The notes: generated by a model not told the origin, from the sequence alone. A stretch of 64,000 bases of DNA from Bdellovibrio sp. qaytius (GCA_004011035.1 CP025734.1:3246001-3310000), one strand, 5' to 3'; positions 16,635 through 25,202 are shown, counted from the stretch's first letter. Numbers and translations are program-made.

Positions 16635-17597
16635 CTAGCTGTCAGAATTCGAGTAATTCATGAGCTGTCCTCCGAAGAAAATAACCAGAGCTACAAGAAT
16701 ACCAATAATCAATAGCCACTTCAGCATTTGGCCAAATCCCCAACCTGGCTCTTTAACTTCTTCAGCAGCTATTACTCTGTCTGGAGGAGCTTTCATTAAG
16801 CCTGAACGTGGACCATGAAAGCTACCTTCATCGGCTTTAGCAATCGATGTCGTTGTTGGTTTACGTTTGATTGAACTACGTGAGGATTGATTGGTAAGTT
16901 GTTCTGCTTCTTGTCCTAAGATCGCTCGATAACGCGGTCGATCTCTGTAAATAATACGCGACTCACGCGGGCGACGCTTTCGACCACTGCCACCAAGCTC
17001 ATCGCCTTCGCTATCATCTTCGATCAATCGTGACTTGTCAGAACCCGCGCTAGCAAAGCCATCGGCGGTTCTGCGGCCCGATCGTTTGATACCGCCATCT
17101 TCGTAAGGAGAACTTCCGTTGCCGCTGCCATCACGAGCTACGGGATCTTTGTCTTTGCCGCCCTTGCTGTCTTTTGAAGAGCTGTTTGAACTAGCTGATC
17201 CGTTGGCTGTATTATTCTCGGCTTTTGAACCTGATTTACCGCTGGCGTTTCGACTGGCTTGACTGCCGCTTGAAGAACCGCCATCAACTGGTGGACGACC
17301 ACCCACAATTGTAAATGGTTTAAATCCTGATTCGCATTTATAACCTGAATTTAAATGTTCTTTAAGATCATCGTTTTTTACGCCCAACGCAGGAAGTTCT
17401 CCGTGGGCCATCAAACATTCAGTGTATAAACCCAAATAGTTGTTGATGAAATTGTTCATTCCAGAGAACGCACCCTTCATAATAACAATCATCCCCACCG
17501 CAATTGCTACGATAAGAATATATTCGACCACCGCCTGACCACTTTTGTGACCACGCAATATAGAACGTCTTGTTTTTGATGCTAGCTCTTGTTTCAC
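16635..17597 (-). CDS. TadE/Flp-pilin-like protein with a long disordered insert and a C-terminal membrane helix
   Basis: The 320-residue product opens with a prepilin-like segment, a basic leader then GQAVVEYILIVAIAVGMIVIM (about residues 20-40), as in TadE/Flp proteins. A small Cys-containing domain extends to about residue 95, followed by about 180 residues rich in Ser, Gly, Lys and Asp with RKRRPRES, and a second membrane helix near 292-312. A pilin-like start with a long low-complexity middle and a second anchor is unusual. The start is a GTG with no good ribosome-binding site. It is divergent from the TPR gene, 31 nt away. Confidence 0.6.
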   Translation of the reverse strand: MKQELASKTRRSILRGHKSGQAVVEYILIVAIAVGMIVIMKGAFSGMNNFINNYLGLYTECLMAHGELPALGVKNDDLKEHLNSGYKCESGFKPFTIVGGRPPVDGGSSSGSQASRNASGKSGSKAENNTANGSASSNSSSKDSKGGKDKDPVARDGSGNGSSPYEDGGIKRSGRRTADGFASAGSDKSRLIEDDSEGDELGGSGRKRRPRESRIIYRDRPRYRAILGQEAEQLTNQSSRSSIKRKPTTTSIAKADEGSFHGPRSGLMKAPPDRVIAAEEVKEPGWGFGQMLKWLLIIGILVALVIFFGGQLMNYSNSDS

Positions 17598-17602
17598 CTA
17601 TG

Positions 17603-17622
17603 AACTTATCGGAAGATAAGTT
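17603..17622. repeat. Inverted repeat between the divergent pilin-like and TPR genes
   Basis: AACTTATC GGAA GATAAGTT forms 8-bp perfect arms around a GGAA loop. GGAAG is the only Shine-Dalgarno-like sequence for the plus-strand gene, so a hairpin would display or mask it. It could also be an operator shared by both promoters. Confidence 0.5.
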
Positions 17623-17628
17623 GAATTG

Positions 17629-18822
17629 GTGAAAAATATGAGACGATTTTTATTAGTATTTTCTATGGGTATTTGTTTAGTTTGTATCAATATGGCACAC
17701 GCCCAGTCGGGATCAACATCACCGGCACCAACTTCTGCACCATCGGCGCCTTCTTCGCCATCATCTGCTTCACCAAACCAACCTGTACAAGTGACAGTTC
17801 CTTCATTTAATCCGGGCAATCCTCAGGGTGTTTTACAACCTATTCAAAACGGAACAGGAGCATCAGCACCACCCGTGGTAGTGTCTGGCAAATATTACGA
17901 ATATCTTTCTTACTGTCGCCAACCTTTAGAATTTAAAACTCCGCTGTCTGACGCTGATTTTTCAATGGCGCTTGAACCCTTAAAAACAGCATTTAATACG
18001 AAAAAAACTTTTTTAAATCTTGAAGCCGTCGTTGATTTTTTAATTGATGAATCTCGCACAAGAGAAGCGCGCGCCTATGTTATTGATAACAAATCTATTT
18101 TAACAGTACCGCAAGACAAAGCCTTGCAAGCCCGCATTCTTAACGCGAGCGGAAAATACCGCGATGCTGTTGCGGTATTAGATTCAATCACTGACGAAGG
18201 CAAAAACGATTTGTTGGTGTTAGTTGAATATTCACAAGCTTATCGTAGATTGAATAATCTGTTTGAAGCCAAAAGTGCTTTGCAAGATGCCATGAAGATC
18301 GATAAAAAAAATCCGAACAAGTATCTTTTAGATTTATGCATTTTAGAAACTGAAGACTCAAATCACGGCGAAGTCGACAAGGTTTGTCCTAAGGTAGCTA
18401 AGGCTTTTCCTAAAGATTATTTAGCGCTGGTTTACATGGGAATTTCGATGCGCGAGCGCTTAAATTACAAAGATGCACAAAAACTATTTGAGCGTTCGGC
18501 TCAGATTGAAAAAAATGAATTCGCATTAACATGTTTAGGTGAAGTTTTTTATTTACAGAAAAATTTTGGTAAGGCGATTGAGTCGTTTAAGTCTGCGGGT
18601 GCTGTTGAGCCTAAATCAGGTCGTGCACAGTTAGGTGCTGCTCAATCATTATATCAATTGCTTCGTTACGACGAGGCTTTGCCGTATTACATTAAAGCCT
18701 GTCAGCTTGATAAGACGTCTTCTACTCGTTTTCGTGAAGCCCAGCAGCCTTTAGAGGCCGCTAAACTTAAAGTTTCAACGGCCTACTACAATGGCATTCA
18801 AAAGTGCGGCGGATTACGCTAG
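17629..18822 (+). CDS. Exported TPR-repeat protein
   Basis: The roughly 397-residue product has a signal peptide ending NMAHA, a Pro/Ser/Ala-rich spacer to about residue 75 and then TPR-like helical repeats to the end, for example YRDAVAVLDSITDEGKNDLL and FGKAIESFKSAGAVEPKSG. TPR domains assemble protein complexes; the partner is unknown. Starts at TTG 17626, GTG 17629 and ATG 17638 are all possible. It is divergent from the TadE/Flp-like gene and may work with it (inference from position). Confidence 0.7.
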   Translation: MKNMRRFLLVFSMGICLVCINMAHAQSGSTSPAPTSAPSAPSSPSSASPNQPVQVTVPSFNPGNPQGVLQPIQNGTGASAPPVVVSGKYYEYLSYCRQPLEFKTPLSDADFSMALEPLKTAFNTKKTFLNLEAVVDFLIDESRTREARAYVIDNKSILTVPQDKALQARILNASGKYRDAVAVLDSITDEGKNDLLVLVEYSQAYRRLNNLFEAKSALQDAMKIDKKNPNKYLLDLCILETEDSNHGEVDKVCPKVAKAFPKDYLALVYMGISMRERLNYKDAQKLFERSAQIEKNEFALTCLGEVFYLQKNFGKAIESFKSAGAVEPKSGRAQLGAAQSLYQLLRYDEALPYYIKACQLDKTSSTRFREAQQPLEAAKLKVSTAYYNGIQKCGGLR

Positions 18823-20196
18823 TTCTACGATTCCGCCGATAAGATCGTATTCCATACTTTCAGTGATTTGCACTTGAACGATATCGCCGATTTTAGCTAA
18901 ACCATCATTAATTAATACAACGCCATCGATCTCGGGAGCTTGTTGTGATGTGCGGCCTTGTAATAACAATTCAGTTTCTTCGCTGTAACCTTCAACTAAA
19001 ACTTCGACTGTTTTACCAATGAAGGCTTCGTGTTTAACTTTAGAAATATTTTGCTGAATAGACATTAAAGCATCGTGACGGAAGTCTTTGATGTGCTCTT
19101 CGATTTGATCAGTCATTTTGCCACCTGGAGTATTTTCTTCAGGTGAATATTTAAAACAACCAACGCGGTCAAATTTTTGATCAGCTACGAATTTTAACAA
19201 CTCTTCAAAATTTTCAGCCGTTTCGCCCGGAAAGCCCACGATAAATTGCGTACGAATAACTGCATCAGGAATTTCAGTGCGAATGCGAGTTAACGCTGTT
19301 TCGATTTCTTCGCGAGTCATTTTACGATTCATTTTTTTAAGAACGTCGTTGTTGATGTGCTGCAAAGGCATATCAAAATACTTCACGAACTTTTTGCTCG
19401 ACTTCATCACGTCGATAAGTTCTTGAGTGATTCCATCTGGATATAAATACAACATACGAATCCATTGGATACCGTCAACTTCAGCTAAAGCTTTTAATAA
19501 CTCAACTGGAGATTCTTTAGCTGTAGGGTCTTTACGACGTAAATCCCAACCGTAATCTGTGAAATCATGACTGATAATAATTAATTCTTTAACTCCGCCA
19601 GCAGCTAATAACTTAGCTTCGTTAACGATGTTAGAAATTGTGCGAGATTGTAAATTACCACGAATTAACGGGATCGCGCAGAATGCACAACGCTTCATGC
19701 AACCTTCAGAGATTTTTAAATAGGCTCTGTGTTTAGGTTGTGAATTTACACGCGGAGTAGCTTCTTCTTGTAAGTATGTAGGCAAGTTAAAGAAAGTTTT
19801 TTTCTTATCGCCCGCATCGTGGCTTTTTAAAATCTTAGCGATATTTTGAAATTCGCCGCTACCTACGAATAAGTCAGCTTCAGGCAAACCTTCAACTAAT
19901 TCGTCTTTATAACGTTGAGTTAAACAACCAGCCACAACAACTTTTTTGATTTGGCCTGATTCTTTTAATGCCGTCATATCCAAAATTCTTTGGATAGATT
20001 CTTTTTTAGAATCTTCGATAAAACCACAAGTGTTTACAACCACAGTGTCAGCATCTTCTGCGTCAGCTACAACTTCGTAACCGTCTTTCATTAATGTACC
20101 GGCCATGATTTCGCTATCCACTAAGTTCTTAGGGCAACCTAAGCTGATAAAGTGAACTTTTTTAGGAGCATTTTCAGTTGTTATTTTTTGGCTCAT
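18814..20196 (-). CDS. rimO: Ribosomal protein S12 methylthiotransferase
   Basis: The 460-residue radical-SAM enzyme modifies an Asp of ribosomal protein S12. The N-terminal UPF0004 domain has Cys21, Cys57 and Cys91 (LGCPKN, TCGF, AGC). The radical-SAM cluster motif is Cys166, Cys170, Cys173 (GCMKRCAFC), and a TRAM domain forms the C-terminus. The LGCPKNLVDSE start is typical of RimO rather than MiaB. It overlaps the upstream lolA-like gene by 4 nt. Confidence 0.94.
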   Translation of the reverse strand: MSQKITTENAPKKVHFISLGCPKNLVDSEIMAGTLMKDGYEVVADAEDADTVVVNTCGFIEDSKKESIQRILDMTALKESGQIKKVVVAGCLTQRYKDELVEGLPEADLFVGSGEFQNIAKILKSHDAGDKKKTFFNLPTYLQEEATPRVNSQPKHRAYLKISEGCMKRCAFCAIPLIRGNLQSRTISNIVNEAKLLAAGGVKELIIISHDFTDYGWDLRRKDPTAKESPVELLKALAEVDGIQWIRMLYLYPDGITQELIDVMKSSKKFVKYFDMPLQHINNDVLKKMNRKMTREEIETALTRIRTEIPDAVIRTQFIVGFPGETAENFEELLKFVADQKFDRVGCFKYSPEENTPGGKMTDQIEEHIKDFRHDALMSIQQNISKVKHEAFIGKTVEVLVEGYSEETELLLQGRTSQQAPEIDGVVLINDGLAKIGDIVQVQITESMEYDLIGGIVELA

Positions 20197-20873
20197 TGGC
20201 TTACGACCTCATCGGATTTAAGAGAATTGTATTTAAATAGTTTAGATGAAATTTCAGTAGTGAAGCTTGGTTTTTCGAAATTGATTTGAATTTCTGAACC
20301 CACGTCATCAACGTATGATAATTGCGTTAATGTTTTGTCTTCTTTTGAAAATGCTAAAGTCATTTCTTTTAACGTTTTAGCTTTGTCTTCAAGTTTTAAA
20401 ACTAAAGATTTTTTGTCGCTAGAAACTGTTTTAGTTTTAAAGTTTGCGAAAAACTTTTTGGGCTGACCAAAAAGATCTGATAATAAACCTAATTGATTTT
20501 TACTGTTCACTTTTAAAAAGATAACTTTTCTTTTACCGTTTGGATCAAGTTCTTGATCTGGGTAAGCAATGAGATAGGCTTTTTTGCCGTCAAAAATCAT
20601 TTCAGATTTTTTATCACCTTCAAGTGATAAATTTAATTTTCCAGATTGATGTGTGATTACACCCTTATCTGTAGTTTTAGTTCCTAAAACTTTTTTCTCG
20701 GTGTGCATTTCTAATTTAATTTGCACTCCAGATTTTTGATTATACTTTTGCAGAATTTTTTCAGCTTGAGCCTGATCACCGACAGCTTTTGCGGCTGCGA
20801 TTGATGTTAACGGCATAATAACAATAGCTGCTAACAAAACAAAAATTAGACGAACTTGAGAGAGAAATTTCAT
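20193..20873 (-). CDS. Outer-membrane lipoprotein carrier (LolA)-like protein
   Basis: The 226-residue exported protein has a signal peptide ending TSIAAA and a LolA-like half-barrel pattern (YNQKSGVQIKLEMHTEKKV, then KLNLSLEGDKKSEMIFDGKK). LolA carries lipoproteins across the periplasm from LolCDE. AAGGGG lies just before the ATG at 20873; an in-frame start 16 codons upstream was rejected. It is co-transcribed with rimO. Confidence 0.8.
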   Translation of the reverse strand: MKFLSQVRLIFVLLAAIVIMPLTSIAAAKAVGDQAQAEKILQKYNQKSGVQIKLEMHTEKKVLGTKTTDKGVITHQSGKLNLSLEGDKKSEMIFDGKKAYLIAYPDQELDPNGKRKVIFLKVNSKNQLGLLSDLFGQPKKFFANFKTKTVSSDKKSLVLKLEDKAKTLKEMTLAFSKEDKTLTQLSYVDDVGSEIQINFEKPSFTTEISSKLFKYNSLKSDEVVSQ

Positions 20874-20892
20874 CCCCTTGGTATAGCAGATT

Positions 20893-21573
20893 CTACTCGA
20901 AATCGATAGACATAGTTTCACGCCGAAATGCAGCCCAGAGTTCGATGTTTTTGGGACACACCCGCATCCATTTTAAAACATTATACGCGGCCTCAAATGA
21001 AGCACCGGTAGTAATAACATCGTCAACGACAACCAAGCTATGGTCTAAACGCATCTGCTCTGTAATTTCTTCATTCAAAGTAAAGCTCACCTTAGACCGT
21101 TGCTCTTTGTTTTTCACCTTTTGTTCAAGCTCATCCGAGTCATCAATGCTTAACAATTCAAGCACAACACCTTCACATTGTTCTGCTAACGCCTGGGCAA
21201 AATACAAAGAATGCTTTCTTTTTTTTCGACTAGGAATCGGCACAAAAACTATTTTTTGATCTCTAGAAATGCCCTTAAGCGAAACAAAGTATCTGGCCAA
21301 TTCATGCCATAAAGGCTCAGCGACTGGAGACTTTAAAAGATAAACATATTTTGATAACACATCGCTGGCTCCGGGAACCCAACGAAATAAGTAACGAAAA
21401 CGTAAGCCGGATTTTTCTAATTCTTCGGCTTGTTCGGCAGAAGATAAATACTGATCTAAAATACCGTATTCACAAGATAGACACAGCCCTCGAGGATGCA
21501 CCACGAGCGAGCCACAGCCAACACAATCAACAACCCATAACCGATAAAGCCAAAATCGCAAATTTTTCCACAT
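20893..21573 (-). CDS. comF: ComF-family phosphoribosyltransferase-like protein
   Basis: The 226-residue protein has an N-terminal zinc-ribbon set (Cys17, Cys20, Cys31, Cys34) and a C-terminal phosphoribosyltransferase domain with the PRPP loop VVVDDVITTGAS at 181-192. ComF proteins take part in DNA uptake or processing in competent bacteria, by an unclear reaction. An upstream TTG at 21591 is an alternative start; neither has a clear ribosome-binding site. Confidence 0.8.
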   Translation of the reverse strand: MWKNLRFWLYRLWVVDCVGCGSLVVHPRGLCLSCEYGILDQYLSSAEQAEELEKSGLRFRYLFRWVPGASDVLSKYVYLLKSPVAEPLWHELARYFVSLKGISRDQKIVFVPIPSRKKRKHSLYFAQALAEQCEGVVLELLSIDDSDELEQKVKNKEQRSKVSFTLNEEITEQMRLDHSLVVVDDVITTGASFEAAYNVLKWMRVCPKNIELWAAFRRETMSIDFE

Positions 21574-21605
21574 AAAAATGGAACTTTGCAAATCGACGGC
21601 CGCAT

Positions 21606-22076
21606 TTAAATATTGTGATAAGGGATTCGTTTTATAATCGTAAAGCCGCGATAGATTTGTTCAAGAGCCACAGTTTCAGCAACCAAGTGATTCATCACCA
21701 TTTTTGAGAGTGAAACTTTTAATTGCGCGCGATTTTTAACTTCGTCAGAAACACCAAAGGCGCCGCCGATAATAAACACTAAACGTTTTTTACCAGACAT
21801 TTGTGCGGCTTCGATTTGTTTTGAAAATTGAATTGAATCTAGGTCTTTGCCTTTTTCATCAAATAAAATCACGTAATCATCGTTAGTGATTTTTTTTAAA
21901 AGGTCTTCTGATTCTTGTTTTTTCTTTGAGAGCGCATCATCCCGATCTGACTTAGATGACTTCAATGAAATCACCTCGAACGGGATGTAAGGATTTAATT
22001 TTTTTGTATAAGTCGCAACGGCGTGATCAAACCATTCTTCTTTAGCTGTTTTAAAGTCAAAAAGAACGGCCTTCAT
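21606..22076 (-). CDS. rlmH: 23S rRNA (pseudouridine1915-N3)-methyltransferase
   Basis: The 156-residue SPOUT-family enzyme methylates pseudouridine 1915 in the 70S ribosome. The knot motif FIIGGAFGVSDEVK and the C-terminal HLVAETVALEQIYRGF and PYHNI are diagnostic. It lies 2 nt after the nadD-rsfS fusion; rlmH following rsfS is a widespread gene order. Confidence 0.95.
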   Translation of the reverse strand: MKAVLFDFKTAKEEWFDHAVATYTKKLNPYIPFEVISLKSSKSDRDDALSKKKQESEDLLKKITNDDYVILFDEKGKDLDSIQFSKQIEAAQMSGKKRLVFIIGGAFGVSDEVKNRAQLKVSLSKMVMNHLVAETVALEQIYRGFTIIKRIPYHNI

Positions 22077-22078
22077 GA

Positions 22079-23098
22079 TTACTTCTGTGCTGTTTTATCA
22101 GTAAGGGTAAACTCTTTACCCTCTTTCCAAAGTTCTTCCATACGGTATTCTTGACGAACGAAATCGTAGAATAAATGAACGATCAATGGACCGTAATCCA
22201 CAACAACCCAACGGCCTTCATCAACGCCTTCAACCCCTTGTGGGTAAACGTTGAATTCTTCTTTAACTGCTGAAATTAAGTTTTCTGCCATAGAAGCCGC
22301 ATGACGAGTGCTTGTACCTGAAGCGATCAATGTGTAATCAGTTGTCGTTGAAGTTTCGCGAATATCGTAACCACGAACTGCGATACCTTTTTTATCAAAT
22401 AATACTTGAGCACAAAATTCAGAAAACTTTTTGTAATCGCTGATTTTAGCATTCGCAACACGGTAAAGTTTGTGTTCTTTGATATAGCTTTCTACAGCTA
22501 GTGGTAAGAATTTATCTACCGGACGGCCTACGCGTAATTTTTTACGTAATTCAGATGAAGCGATGTCTAAGTCTTGTAAAGTTAAGAATTCGATTGAACG
22601 GCCCGTTGTTAATTCAACAGCACCGAAATCGCTTTCACCGATTAAACCAGATAAATACGAAGGAAATTCGCTTTCAGCTTCAGGAATACTGTAACCAGGA
22701 CGAGTTGTAACAACGATGTTCACTTCAGAAAGGATTTTTTTATAATCTTTCCATTCGTTTAATGTTTCAAAGTTATCAGCACCAATAATTAAATATAAAT
22801 CTTTTGATTCATAAGTTTTGCGTAATTCTTTGATTGTATCGATTGTGTAGCTTTTGCCACCGCGTTTTAATTCGATATCATCGATATAGAATGCAGGGCC
22901 GTAAGTTGCAAACGCAAGCTTAGCCATTTGTAAACGGTGTTCGTTGTCTGCAGTCTCAGTCGGAACTTTAAGTGGATTTTGACTATTAGGAATAATATGG
23001 ATTTTATCAAAACCCATCTTTTTTTGTACTGTCGTTAAACTGTTTACGTGACCATTATGTGGAGGATTAAAACTTCCTCCGAAAATACCGATTTTCAT
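22079..23098 (-). CDS. nadD-rsfS: Fusion: nicotinate-nucleotide adenylyltransferase (NadD) + ribosomal silencing factor (RsfS)
   Basis: The 339-residue protein joins two normally separate proteins. Residues 1-212 are NadD, with GSFNPPHNGH (nucleotidyl-transfer HxGH at 14-17) and the C-terminal SSELRKKLR; it makes deamido-NAD+ from nicotinate mononucleotide. Residues 218-330 are RsfS/YbeB, with GIAVRGYDIRE, SGTSTRHAASMAENL and WVVVDYGPLIVHLF; RsfS binds uL14 and blocks subunit joining. No stop or frameshift lies between them. The ATG at 23098 is 1 nt after the obgE stop; an earlier in-frame start lies inside obgE. Adjacent nadD and rsfS genes are common, but a fusion is not the usual arrangement. 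Confidence 0.92.
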   Translation of the reverse strand: MKIGIFGGSFNPPHNGHVNSLTTVQKKMGFDKIHIIPNSQNPLKVPTETADNEHRLQMAKLAFATYGPAFYIDDIELKRGGKSYTIDTIKELRKTYESKDLYLIIGADNFETLNEWKDYKKILSEVNIVVTTRPGYSIPEAESEFPSYLSGLIGESDFGAVELTTGRSIEFLTLQDLDIASSELRKKLRVGRPVDKFLPLAVESYIKEHKLYRVANAKISDYKKFSEFCAQVLFDKKGIAVRGYDIRETSTTTDYTLIASGTSTRHAASMAENLISAVKEEFNVYPQGVEGVDEGRWVVVDYGPLIVHLFYDFVRQEYRMEELWKEGKEFTLTDKTAQK

Positions 23099-23099
23099 T

Positions 23100-24161
23100 C
23101 TAGTGTTGTCCTTGCTCTTGGTCGTTTGCGCCAGTTTTCGACGCAATTACTTTTTCAGCCATAGTTTGAAGTAATTCATTGATGTTTTTTCCTGTAACGC
23201 CAGAAATAGCGAATGTATTTACATTAAATTTTTTCTTAAATGTTTGTTTAATCTTTTCGATTTGATCTGCAGGCACTAAATCGATTTTATTAAGAACTAC
23301 GATTTGTTCGCGTGTTTTAAGAGGGAAGAATCCATCTTTTTCTTTGCTCATTTCGTCGTACTGTTCGATTTCATAATTGATATCTTGGAAATCTTGAATT
23401 GGATCACGACCGCTCATGCCAGACACATCTACGATATGAACGAATAAGCTTGTGCGCTCGATATGTTTTAAAAATTGAATACCTAAGCCCACGCCTTGAT
23501 GCGCGCCTTTGATTAATCCAGGAATATCAGCAACTACGAAATTTGAGTAATCGCCAACTTTAACTACGCCTAAGTTAGGCGTTAAAGTTGTAAATGGATA
23601 ATCAGCAATCTTAGGTTTAGCTGCAGAGATACGAGAGATTAATGTCGATTTACCCGCGTTAGGGAAACCGATGATACCTACGTCAGCGATAAGTTTTAGT
23701 TCTAATACGATTTCACGATTATGGTTATCTTCGCCTGGTTGAGCGTATTCTGGAGCTTGGTTTACGCTTGTTTTGAAAAACGCGTTACCCTTGCCGCCAC
23801 GGCCACCTTGAAGAAAGTTAATTTCATTAGAATCAGTTAGATCAAATAGAACTTCATTTGTTTCAGAATCACGGATAATTGTGCCTTCAGGTACGATCAT
23901 CAACATATCAGCGCCATGATGACCTGAACAGTTCGAAGCTCCGCCACCTTGGCCATTTTCAGCATAGTATTTTTTATAAGGCTTATAGTCGACTAAAGAG
24001 TTGATATGTTTAGAGGTTCTAAAGATAACATCGCCACCTTTACCACCGTCACCACCATCTGGGCCGCCACGAGGAGCAAACGATTCTCTGCGGAACGTAA
24101 TTGCACCAGGACCACCACGACCAGAGGCAACTTGGATTTTAACTTCATCAACAAATTTCAT
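23100..24161 (-). CDS. obgE: Obg GTPase
   Basis: The 353-residue GTPase for large-subunit assembly has the glycine-rich Obg domain (residues 1-158; RGGPDGGDGGKGGDV, GGRGGKGNAFF), then a GTPase domain with G1 GFPNAGKS, the DIPGLI G3 motif and NKID. The ATG at 24161 starts the conserved KFVDEVKI. It follows rpmA beyond a terminator. Confidence 0.95.
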   Translation of the reverse strand: MKFVDEVKIQVASGRGGPGAITFRRESFAPRGGPDGGDGGKGGDVIFRTSKHINSLVDYKPYKKYYAENGQGGGASNCSGHHGADMLMIVPEGTIIRDSETNEVLFDLTDSNEINFLQGGRGGKGNAFFKTSVNQAPEYAQPGEDNHNREIVLELKLIADVGIIGFPNAGKSTLISRISAAKPKIADYPFTTLTPNLGVVKVGDYSNFVVADIPGLIKGAHQGVGLGIQFLKHIERTSLFVHIVDVSGMSGRDPIQDFQDINYEIEQYDEMSKEKDGFFPLKTREQIVVLNKIDLVPADQIEKIKQTFKKKFNVNTFAISGVTGKNINELLQTMAEKVIASKTGANDQEQGQH

Positions 24162-24182
24162 AGCTTTACCTTTGCGCACCTA

Positions 24183-24238
24183 CGGCACGACTTTTTTGCG
24201 CGCATTCGGCACGACTTCTTTACGTGTCTGTGGACACG
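24183..24238 (-). repeat. obgE leader: two 20-nt direct repeats and a hairpin
   Basis: CGGCACGACTTTTTTGCGCG (24183-24202) and CGGCACGACTTCTTTACGTG (24207-24226) match at 17 of 20 positions with a 24-nt period. A partial third unit (TTTGCGCAC, 24171-24179) lies next to the obgE start. CGTGTC TGTG GACACG (24223-24238) can form a hairpin. On the minus strand the repeats would read Lys-Val-Val-Pro-type units, but a stop codon breaks the frame before obgE. Confidence 0.5.
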
Positions 24239-24250
24239 CCAAATATCAAT

Positions 24251-24274
24251 AAAAAAGGAGCCTTGAAGGGCTCC
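24251..24274 (-). terminator. Rho-independent terminator after rpmA
   Basis: On the minus strand GGAGCC, loop CTTCAA, GGCTCC is followed by six T. It separates the rplU-rpmA transcript from obgE. Confidence 0.85.
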
Positions 24275-24308
24275 CTCTTTATGCGAATGTTTGTAATTGA
24301 ACTACTTA

Positions 24309-24569
24309 TTACGCAGTTTTTGGGTAAACGCTAACTTTAAATTTTTCTTTCGAAAATCTTTCAAATTTAACGTGTCCTTCGATAACAGCATAGATCGTGT
24401 GGTCACGGCCCATTTTAACGTTGTTACCCATGTGGAACTGAGTTCCACGTTGACGAATAATGATCGTTCCAGATTGCACTAATTGGCCACCGAAACGTTT
24501 AACGCCTAATCTTTTCGACTGTGAATCGCGACCATTCTTGGTACTACCACCAGCTTTTTTACTTGCCAT
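24309..24569 (-). CDS. rpmA: 50S ribosomal protein L27
   Basis: The 86-residue protein begins [16 protein letters not shown], the usual L27 start, with [10 protein letters not shown] following. It sits near the peptidyl-transferase centre. It lies downstream of rplU in the standard rplU-rpmA order. There is no long N-terminal extension of the cleaved kind seen in Firmicutes. Confidence 0.97.
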   Translation of the reverse strand: MASKKAGGSTKNGRDSQSKRLGVKRFGGQLVQSGTIIIRQRGTQFHMGNNVKMGRDHTIYAVIEGHVKFERFSKEKFKVSVYPKTA

Positions 24570-24596
24570 TGTATACTCCGATTTCTTTTAACTTAA

Positions 24597-25202
24597 TTAT
24601 TTAGTTTTCTTAGTTGTTTTTTTAGCGGCTTTTTTAGCTGCTGTTTTTACTGAACGCTTAGAAGTTGCTTTTTTAGGAGCAGCTTTTTTAGCTACAGCTT
24701 TCTTCTTAGGAGCAGCAGCTTTTTTAGCTGGAGCAGCCTTAGGAGCAACACCGTGAGCATTAGCGCGGCCTAAACCGATACCAGCTTCAGCACGTGCACG
24801 TGAATCTTCGATTTTAGTTTGGATACGTTCAGCACGTAATGCTGTCATATCTTTTACTACTGGTTTGCCTTCTGCTTTAGAAGATTGACCATCTGGAGAC
24901 GTGATCGCTTTGATGAATAATTCAGTGAATTCTTGTTTGTGAGTTCCAAATTTACGGTAGCCTTGACGACGACGTTTTTTGAAAACGATCACTTTACGAG
25001 TGCGAGCTTGCTTAGTAACAACAACTGTAACACCAGCGTTTTTAACTAATGGAGATCCCACGTGAGTTTTATCACCACCAACTAATAATACTTCGTTGAT
25101 TGTGAATTCTGCGCCAAGAGCTTGTTCGATCTTGTCGATTTGTAAAACATCGCCGGCTTGAACTTTGTACTGTTTGCCGCCTGTTTTAATAATTGCGTAC
25201 AT
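24597..25202 (-). CDS. rplU: 50S ribosomal protein L21 with a histone H1-like C-terminal tail
   Basis: The first roughly 103 residues are normal L21 (MYAIIKTGGKQYKVQAGD, then FKKRRRQGYRKFGTHKQEF). Another 98 or so residues follow: a charged helix (about 115-150) and a tail of Lys/Ala/Pro repeats of the AAPKKKAVAKKA type, ending KKAAKKTTKKTK. The whole protein is 201 residues, about twice the usual length. The tail resembles H1-like nucleic-acid-binding tails and would be expected to touch rRNA or extend from the ribosome. AAGGAG precedes the ATG. Confidence 0.92.
   Translation of the reverse strand: MYAIIKTGGKQYKVQAGDVLQIDKIEQALGAEFTINEVLLVGGDKTHVGSPLVKNAGVTVVVTKQARTRKVIVFKKRRRQGYRKFGTHKQEFTELFIKAITSPDGQSSKAEGKPVVKDMTALRAERIQTKIEDSRARAEAGIGLGRANAHGVAPKAAPAKKAAAPKKKAVAKKAAPKKATSKRSVKTAAKKAAKKTTKKTK

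Noticed and set aside
24001-24266. Plus-strand frames opposite the start of obgE
   Set aside because: They arise antisense to the Gly-rich Obg domain and the leader repeats; no start signal or recognisable product.
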